A stretch of DNA of 44,209 nt from JAVBNT01 sp031551355. GTDB lineage: Bacteria > Vulcanimicrobiota > CADAWZ01. The translations under genes and the position numbers were made by a program. The notes below the pieces were generated by a model. It saw only the letters and a list, made by a program, of their open reading frames with translations. It did not search any database and was not told the DNA's origin. Of the stretch, positions 39,305-44,209 are shown piece by piece. Where the stretch lies: NCBI GenBank assembly GCA_031551355.1, contig JAVBNT010000052.1, positions 1-44,209 on the forward strand, given 5' to 3'. Position 1 is the stretch's first letter. Each line of letters begins with the position of its first letter.

Positions 39305-40498
39305 CTATATCGCTGCCCCTTCGGTTTTTCTCAGATTTTCGGGAGCGGCTTTTTTTAATTTGAACGCCACCATAGGATAAGCAATGGCATAAAATACTAT
39401 CAGCAGAATCCACATCCAGACCATATGATGCCTTATTGACTCATACCCTGCCGACATTAGCGCGATGTCTCTCAATGGTATGACAAAATGTGTCAGGGGC
39501 ATAAAATTGCTCAGGGCTATCAGGTATTTGTTCATTGCAAACTGCGGCCATGTGTAGCCGCTGATCATGAATGACGGAACGGCTATAACCATCAGTGCCT
39601 GGGTTGCGGCAAGCTTGTCGTCAACGGCGACCGATACGATTATGCCCATTGCCACGAGGCATAATACAAATGCGGTAAGCAATGCCAGCAATAGTAAAGG
39701 ATTGCCGGCAAACTTTATATTGAACACCTTAAAGGTTATAAAAAGGGCAACGCCTCCCATTGTAATATTCAGGAAGCCGTAAGCCGATGCTTTGGCCAGT
39801 ATCAGCTCCAGAGCGCTGGAACTGATCTTATGAACGTCTTTAAGCAGATTGTCCTCGCGTTCCCTGGAAAATGCCAGGGCAACTGCCAGAAGAGTTACCT
39901 GCTGGATAATGGCGCCGATCATTCCCGGAACAAGAAAATCTTTGTAATTCATTGTCGGGTTATTCAGTATTCTCACGGATGAAACAATCGGATTGGCGTC
40001 TATTGCGGCTATTTTTCCCGGAGCTCCCTGCACGTTGAATCTTTTAATTTCGGCAGCCGCGGCATACGTACCGGCAATCTCGGCGGCCGCTTTGCTGATA
40101 GAGTTTGTTATCAGCAGGTTCGAGCCTTCTATATAAGTCATGATTCTGGCCGGTTTATTTTTTTTGAGATTTTTTTCAAAATATTTAGGTATTATGATAC
40201 AGGCAAATACTTTGCCGTTAAGGCTCTCCTTTTTAAACTCTGCCAGAGTTCCGTTGGTCCTTGTTATTTTCAGTAATTCATGGTTGGCATAAGCTTCGGT
40301 AATATTTCTGCTGATTGCGCTTCTGTCGTGGTCGATGATCCAGGTCGGTATTTGCGTGACGCGCATCGCACTGTAAATAAACCCGAATAAAATAGTATAT
40401 GCAATAGGCGACAGCATTACAACCGCCACCAGGGTTTTATCGGTAAAAAACAGTTTGTATTCGCGCAGGCAAAGCCTCCAGAAACGTACCAGCGTCAT
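39305..40498 (-). CDS. ABC-2 type permease
   Basis: Inner-membrane protein of 397 residues. The start is ATG 40498 (MTLVRFWRLCLREYKLFFTDK), 9 nt after GGGAG and just beyond the HlyD stop; a longer in-frame start would overlap HlyD. One helix at the N-terminus, a large extracytoplasmic domain (about 45-180) and five C-terminal helices make the ABC-2 pattern seen in YbhS/YbhR and related drug exporters. No Walker motif is present in this protein, and no ATPase gene follows: the terminator at 39246-39278 closes the operon. An ATPase must come from elsewhere, or the protein works without one. Confidence 0.8.
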   Translation of the reverse strand: MTLVRFWRLCLREYKLFFTDKTLVAVVMLSPIAYTILFGFIYSAMRVTQIPTWIIDHDRSAISRNITEAYANHELLKITRTNGTLAEFKKESLNGKVFACIIIPKYFEKNLKKNKPARIMTYIEGSNLLITNSISKAAAEIAGTYAAAAEIKRFNVQGAPGKIAAIDANPIVSSVRILNNPTMNYKDFLVPGMIGAIIQQVTLLAVALAFSREREDNLLKDVHKISSSALELILAKASAYGFLNITMGGVALFITFKVFNIKFAGNPLLLLALLTAFVLCLVAMGIIVSVAVDDKLAATQALMVIAVPSFMISGYTWPQFAMNKYLIALSNFMPLTHFVIPLRDIALMSAGYESIRHHMVWMWILLIVFYAIAYPMVAFKLKKAAPENLRKTEGAAI

Positions 40499-40499
40499 A

Positions 40500-41765
40500 T
40501 CAGTTTTCTCCCTTGCCTCCAAAATTGACTCTGGCTGTCATTCCTTTTGCCAGGTCCTTGACCGAAGGATGTATTGATATCCTTGCCTGAATGGATCTGA
40601 TGTCAAAACTCCCCAGTTCATTATTGGCTCTTTTGGTGGCAAAATCGGCTGCGGCAATAACTTTGATAATTTTGCCTTCAACGCTCTTTCCCAAAGCGGG
40701 GATTTCCACCTGAACAGTGTCGCCGACCTTATGGTGCGACCATTTCGTTTCATCAACGTATACGTCAACCCAGTATGAATCCGTACGCGCCAAACTAAGA
40801 ATTGTATAACCCGGGGCGATCATTTCTCCCTTGTGGCTCACAATCATGGTTACGCTTCCGTCCATCGGGCTGATTATTTTTGTCTGTTTCAGATAGGCGT
40901 TTACCTCATCCAGTGCCCCCTGACTGGCTTCAATTTTTTGCTCGGCTGCGGCAATGTCGGATTTCCTTATGTCTACCATTTCGTAGCCGGCATTGGCTAA
41001 TCTAAGGGCACTTTGAGCTGCCTGCAGGCGGGAAGTAAACTCCAGAACCTGCTGTCTGGCGGCTCTTATTTCTTCTTTTCTGCTGCCCTCGAAAACAAGT
41101 GACTGTCTTGCCTTGGCGGCTTCGTAACCGGCTTTGGCGCTACGGTAAGCCAGTTCGGCCTCGTCTGCTTTTTGTTCGGCAACGACTCCGTCGTCGGCCA
41201 GTGCCTTGATTCTTTTGTGTGTTTTTTCGCTTGTTTCATAGGCGGCTTTGGCGGCAATAAGAGCCTGAACAGCCTGTTCCTTTTCCTGTGACCGGGCACC
41301 GTTCTCCAACGCTTCCAATCTGGCTCTTGCCATTTCCAGGCCTGCCTGAGCCATCGCGACTCCTGCCTGTGCCTGTTCTATTTGTGAACCGGTCTTTTCT
41401 TTCTCCAGATTCAGGGCTATTTCACCCTGTTCCAGAAGAACTTTTGCCGCTTCCAGGCCTGCCTGTGCCTGCTTCTTTTTGGCAAGGATTTCGTCGGTAT
41501 CAAGCATCGCCAGCAACTGGCCTTCCTTTACGGTATCGCCTTCTTCAACCTTTAGCTCCATCAGCCGGCCCGGGACTTTGGAGGCCACGTCAGCCTGATC
41601 CGTATCAAGGACCCCGTCCACCGTAAAAAGTTCCGCCTGTTTTTTATAACTGTCTATCGGCGCCGGGTATAGCAGGAATATTAAGACTCCCGCAAGAAAT
41701 GCGATTGTTACGCCTATTCCGATAAAGCTGCCGGTTTTATCGGCCTTTGGAGATTTTTCGCTCAT
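40500..41765 (-). CDS. HlyD/MacA-type membrane fusion protein
   Basis: Periplasmic adaptor of 421 residues. One N-terminal membrane helix (13-33) is followed by a biotinyl-lipoyl half (ASKVPGRLMELKVEEGDTVKEGQLL, about 61-86). A very long coiled-coil hairpin (about 90-290, Ala/Gln/Glu-rich) leads to the second lipoyl half (IISPMDGSVTMIVSHKGEMI) and a beta barrel domain. This layout links an inner-membrane transporter to a TolC protein. GAGGAG precedes the ATG. It lies 17 nt after the tolC stop. Confidence 0.9.
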   Translation of the reverse strand: MSEKSPKADKTGSFIGIGVTIAFLAGVLIFLLYPAPIDSYKKQAELFTVDGVLDTDQADVASKVPGRLMELKVEEGDTVKEGQLLAMLDTDEILAKKKQAQAGLEAAKVLLEQGEIALNLEKEKTGSQIEQAQAGVAMAQAGLEMARARLEALENGARSQEKEQAVQALIAAKAAYETSEKTHKRIKALADDGVVAEQKADEAELAYRSAKAGYEAAKARQSLVFEGSRKEEIRAARQQVLEFTSRLQAAQSALRLANAGYEMVDIRKSDIAAAEQKIEASQGALDEVNAYLKQTKIISPMDGSVTMIVSHKGEMIAPGYTILSLARTDSYWVDVYVDETKWSHHKVGDTVQVEIPALGKSVEGKIIKVIAAADFATKRANNELGSFDIRSIQARISIHPSVKDLAKGMTARVNFGGKGEN

Positions 41766-41782
41766 ATTTTTCTCCTCTGTTT

Positions 41783-43180
41783 TTAATTTGTCTTAACAAA
41801 AGCATTCTGTTTCAGTTTCGAGCTGCGTTCGGTTTCGTTAAGCTTCTCCTCTATATCCATTGCCTGCCATAATTTGTTTGATATTTTTGCCAGTCCGTAT
41901 ATGGCCAGGGTATACTGATATTTCGCCTCAATCTCGTTTGTCTGGGCTATAAGCAACGCCAGAGTGGCATCGCTGATTTCTATTCCGGTTCCCACTCCTT
42001 CGGCAAACCTTTTTTGCGCCAGCCTCAAACTTTCCGTTGCCAGTTCTATGGCTTTTGCCGATGTTTTTAACGATTCCTGGGCATTTTCAGCATCCAAATT
42101 AAATTTTACGACTTCAAGATAAAGGATGTTCTGTGTCTTTTTAAAGTCATTTTGATTTTTTTCGCGCAGTGCCCTCTGCTCTGCCGCCTTTGCGCCGCTG
42201 GTACCGCCATCGTAAAGAGGGATGTTCAGTGCCACGCCGATTATTGATGACGGAATGGTAAACGGCTGATCATTGTGGTAAAGTATTTGTGTTGCAAATG
42301 CGCCGAGAGTCGGCAAATGTTCGGCTTTAGCCACCAATTCGGCTTCATGGAACATCTTGTCCGTTGCCTCAAGGGCGTTTAATGCATGTGATTGTTTTAT
42401 TGCTTCGTCCACAAGCGCCATATAACGCTTATGATCCTGGGTTGGCGGGAGGACTATGTCGGTATCAAGAGTCAGTTCTTCTTCGGGATTGTTGCCGATT
42501 AGATCCTGAAGGACCGCTATGGCAAGAAGTCTGGCATTTTTCGCATCAATCAGTTTTTTTTGGGCATTGGCAACTTCCGCTTCGGCTCTTATCACTTCAT
42601 ATTTGGGGATCTGCTTTTCTTCAAAAAGCCTGTTGGCCTGTTGAAGGTGTTCGTTGAGCGTATTGTATGCTTCCTGATTGACATTCTCAATTTTTCCTGC
42701 CAGTACGGATGTCAGATAGGTTTTTATTGTCAGGAAAGCGATTTCTTCCTCAAGCACCGCTGTTTTGAATTCCATTGCCGCCACTCCGGCTCTGGCCTGG
42801 GCAATCCCATGCTCAATACGCCCGCTTGTTGTTATCGGCACCGTTAACCCTACGGTACCCAGGGAAATAGTACTGGCACTTAAAGGCAGATCCGGTATTT
42901 TTATTACCCGGCCTAAAAGTTCCACTTCCGGCACTTTCATCGCCGGGGCCTCGTTCATGCCGGCAAGCGTAGCCGTAAAGCCTACTTTGGGATTACGATA
43001 GCTCTGGGCTTCCCGGACTTTTGATCTGACTGCGTTTTCTTCCGCTTTGCTGCCTTTTATCTGAGGGTTGTGTTCCAATGTTTTTTGTACGGCTTCTTTC
43101 AGTGTCATTGCGCTTGCTCTATTTGATGTAAGTAGAAATGATGCTGTGAATATTAATAAAAAACATACTGCTAACTTCAT
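41783..43180 (-). CDS. TolC family outer-membrane efflux protein
   Basis: Protein of 465 residues with a signal peptide (1-24, NRASA/M). The TolC/OEP duplication starts with MTLKEAVQKTLEHNPQIKGS, and the helical halves reach to about 430. This is normal efflux length, in contrast to the longer ankyrin-bearing homologue. Its ATG overlaps the tetR stop (ATGA), and the ribosome site GGAAGGGAC lies inside the end of tetR. Its partners in the operon are HlyD and the ABC-2 permease, so a tripartite exporter is likely. Confidence 0.9.
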   Translation of the reverse strand: MKLAVCFLLIFTASFLLTSNRASAMTLKEAVQKTLEHNPQIKGSKAEENAVRSKVREAQSYRNPKVGFTATLAGMNEAPAMKVPEVELLGRVIKIPDLPLSASTISLGTVGLTVPITTSGRIEHGIAQARAGVAAMEFKTAVLEEEIAFLTIKTYLTSVLAGKIENVNQEAYNTLNEHLQQANRLFEEKQIPKYEVIRAEAEVANAQKKLIDAKNARLLAIAVLQDLIGNNPEEELTLDTDIVLPPTQDHKRYMALVDEAIKQSHALNALEATDKMFHEAELVAKAEHLPTLGAFATQILYHNDQPFTIPSSIIGVALNIPLYDGGTSGAKAAEQRALREKNQNDFKKTQNILYLEVVKFNLDAENAQESLKTSAKAIELATESLRLAQKRFAEGVGTGIEISDATLALLIAQTNEIEAKYQYTLAIYGLAKISNKLWQAMDIEEKLNETERSSKLKQNAFVKTN

Positions 43181-43782
43181 AAAATGTCCCTTCCTTTTGC
43201 TCCATTTAAGAAAAATTCTGTCATCCTTTCGGAAAGTTCTTTATATTCAATTTCTTTTCCTGTGGCAAAATGGGCTGCTATAAACATTGAAGCCATTCCA
43301 AAAATTGTATATGCCATAAATAGCGGATCAAACAGTTTAAATTCCCCTGATTCTTTCATAATGACTGAAAGTTTTTCAAAATTTCTGGAGAAAAACTCCC
43401 TGATTTCATTTTTTGCGGTTTTCCCGCCGCCCATGCTTTCTCTGAATATTATTTGTGAAAGCTCCGGTTCTTTTGTGAAATTTTCCAGATACGTCCGTAA
43501 AAAAATCTGCAGCCTCGATCTGATGTCTCCCTGTTTATTCTCTGCCGCCTTTACAGCTTCTTCAAACAGTAAGTTGCCGTCTCTGATTATGGTTTTAAAA
43601 AGTTTTTCTTTATTTTCATAATAATAATAAATCATAGCTTTATTAATTTTTGCACAATCAGCTATGTCTTTTGTTGAAGTCGCAGTAAAACCGTTTTCTG
43701 CGAACAGCTTGACTGCCGAATGATATATTGCTTTCTGAACATCCGGCAACGTGTCTTTGTTTCTTTGTGATGGTCTTGCCAT
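43177..43782 (-). CDS. TetR family transcriptional repressor
   Basis: Regulator of 201 residues. The N-terminal helix-turn-helix (about 30-58) includes ENGFTATSTKDIADCAKINK and AMIYYYYENKEKLFKTI, the TetR signature. The ligand-binding C-terminal part is unclassified. It is the first gene of the efflux operon, and a near-perfect palindrome upstream covers the -10 of its promoter, so autoregulation with derepression by a transported ligand is the natural model. The layout resembles E. coli cecR-ybhGFSR, though ybhF, the ATPase, is absent here. Confidence 0.9.
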   Translation of the reverse strand: MARPSQRNKDTLPDVQKAIYHSAVKLFAENGFTATSTKDIADCAKINKAMIYYYYENKEKLFKTIIRDGNLLFEEAVKAAENKQGDIRSRLQIFLRTYLENFTKEPELSQIIFRESMGGGKTAKNEIREFFSRNFEKLSVIMKESGEFKLFDPLFMAYTIFGMASMFIAAHFATGKEIEYKELSERMTEFFLNGAKGRDIL

Positions 43783-43813
43783 TTGTTTTGCCTTATCATT
43801 ATTTTATTTTGTC

Positions 43814-43845
43814 CATTATTTAACTAACCGGTAAGTTAAATAATG
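43814..43845 (-). promoter_or_regulatory. TetR operator
   Basis: A 32-bp inverted repeat centred on CCGG (core AACTAACCGGTAAGTT) in which all but one symmetric pair match. It lies 31 bp upstream of the tetR start codon and covers the -10 box at 43840-43845. Shape and core closely resemble known TetR/AcrR-family sites. Confidence 0.8.
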
Positions 43846-43869
43846 CACTATTTAATACAGAATTGTCAA
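43840..43869 (-). promoter_or_regulatory. promoter of the tetR-efflux operon
   Basis: On the minus strand a consensus TTGACA (43864-43869) is followed after 18 bp by CATTAT (43840-43845), which lies within the TetR operator. A bound repressor would block polymerase. Confidence 0.6.
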
Positions 43870-43886
43870 TGTGTTATCCATTATTA

Positions 43887-43924
43887 CCGGCGCGCATTGC
43901 GCGTCCGGCTTTTGTAGTAGCCGG
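43887..43924. other. two mutually exclusive GC-rich hairpins
   Basis: CCGG and CGCGC (43887-43895) pair with GCGCG and CCGG (43899-43908, one bulged T). Alternatively CCGGCT (43905-43910) pairs with AGCCGG (43919-43924). The two structures share 43905-43908 and cannot form together. A short T-run follows the first. Confidence 0.45.
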
Positions 43925-44209
43925 CTCTGAATGTCTGATGGTATAATAACTTTGAAGACTTAATGAACGGCTGTAACAAGGGTATCGTCATATTTTCCGC
44001 ATTTATTCTGTTAGGTATTGAATTTAAAAAAATTATGAATGAAACTGCAAGTGAACGGGGAAGAATAACAGGACTCACGCACGAGAAATTTTGTGCTGTT
44101 AGTAGTAAGTTTGGTAGTCTTTCCTGTATGCATCCTTTGCCGATTAAACACGCCCCTATGTGAAACTATTTGCTTGAGTTTGTTAATCGACGACGATATA
44201 GAGGGCCCC
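43925..44209. other. right-edge stretch without a supported gene
   Basis: A 66-codon plus-strand frame (43963-44163) has no ribosome site and an odd composition (HPLPIKHAPM at its end). I see no other gene before the window ends. Confidence 0.4.

Noticed and set aside
40499..40522. Longer start of the ABC-2 permease at 40522
   Set aside because: It would overlap HlyD by 23 bp. ATG 40498 has GGGAG at the right distance.
43963..44163. 66-codon frame at the right edge
   Set aside because: No ribosome site and poor protein character; the window ends 46 bp later.
1..44209. CRISPR arrays, tRNA/rRNA genes, transposases or prophage genes
   Set aside because: No regularly spaced direct repeats, cloverleaf sequences, rRNA segments or transposase/phage motifs were seen on either strand.

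Overview
The window reads as chromosome from a bacterium with an outer membrane. Two TolC-type outer-membrane proteins, three CsgG-like proteins and several Sec-exported or lipobox proteins support this. Base composition is AT-rich to medium. Butyrate kinase suggests fermentative or anaerobic metabolism, and nothing respiratory is visible. I cannot name the species; an anaerobic, uncultured lineage is a guess. I saw no rRNA, tRNA, CRISPR array, transposase or phage structural gene.

Layout. (1) 1-7063: a methyltransferase, then three tandem CsgG-like exported proteins, each with its own leader or terminator. A minus-strand operon follows: a low-complexity NlpC/P60-like protein, a small helical protein and a zinc-ribbon/PH-like membrane protein. 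(2) 7366-16839: a pair of DUF3857/transglutaminase-like proteins (one with an intact triad, one without), then MTA/SAH nucleosidase behind two duplicated PH-like membrane proteins, then an operon for a lipoprotein caspase-like protease with TIG domains and a second lipoprotein. (3) 17180-24793: a two-repeat exported protein, GrpB, an exported flavodoxin behind a MerR-type promoter, a single-repeat relative, an NCS2 permease, a glycosyltransferase/ATP-grasp pair and MarR. (4) 24794-28188: a poorly coding stretch, two duplicated small exported proteins, and a chorismate mutase-DAHP synthase fusion. (5) 28258-32394: butyrate kinase, then an accessory patch with a DUF4365 nuclease-like gene between two large hairpin elements and an AbrB/PIN toxin-antitoxin pair whose toxin is frameshifted. 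(6) 32472-35282: enolase, MazG and a small partner, then a fourth hairpin element. (7) 35010-39129: an operon of a TolC-like protein fused to ankyrin repeats, an exported metallophosphoesterase and a 90-codon frame with no standard start codon. (8) 39305-43845: a TetR-controlled efflux operon (tetR, tolC, hlyD, ABC-2 permease) without an ATPase.

The most unusual items are the TolC-ankyrin fusion operon, the family of long imperfect hairpin elements lying just downstream of stop codons, the lipoprotein caspase with TIG domains, the active/dead transglutaminase pair, and the CsgG trio with a shared aromatic motif where the curli pore constriction loop should be. All functional statements come from reading motifs; no database search was run.
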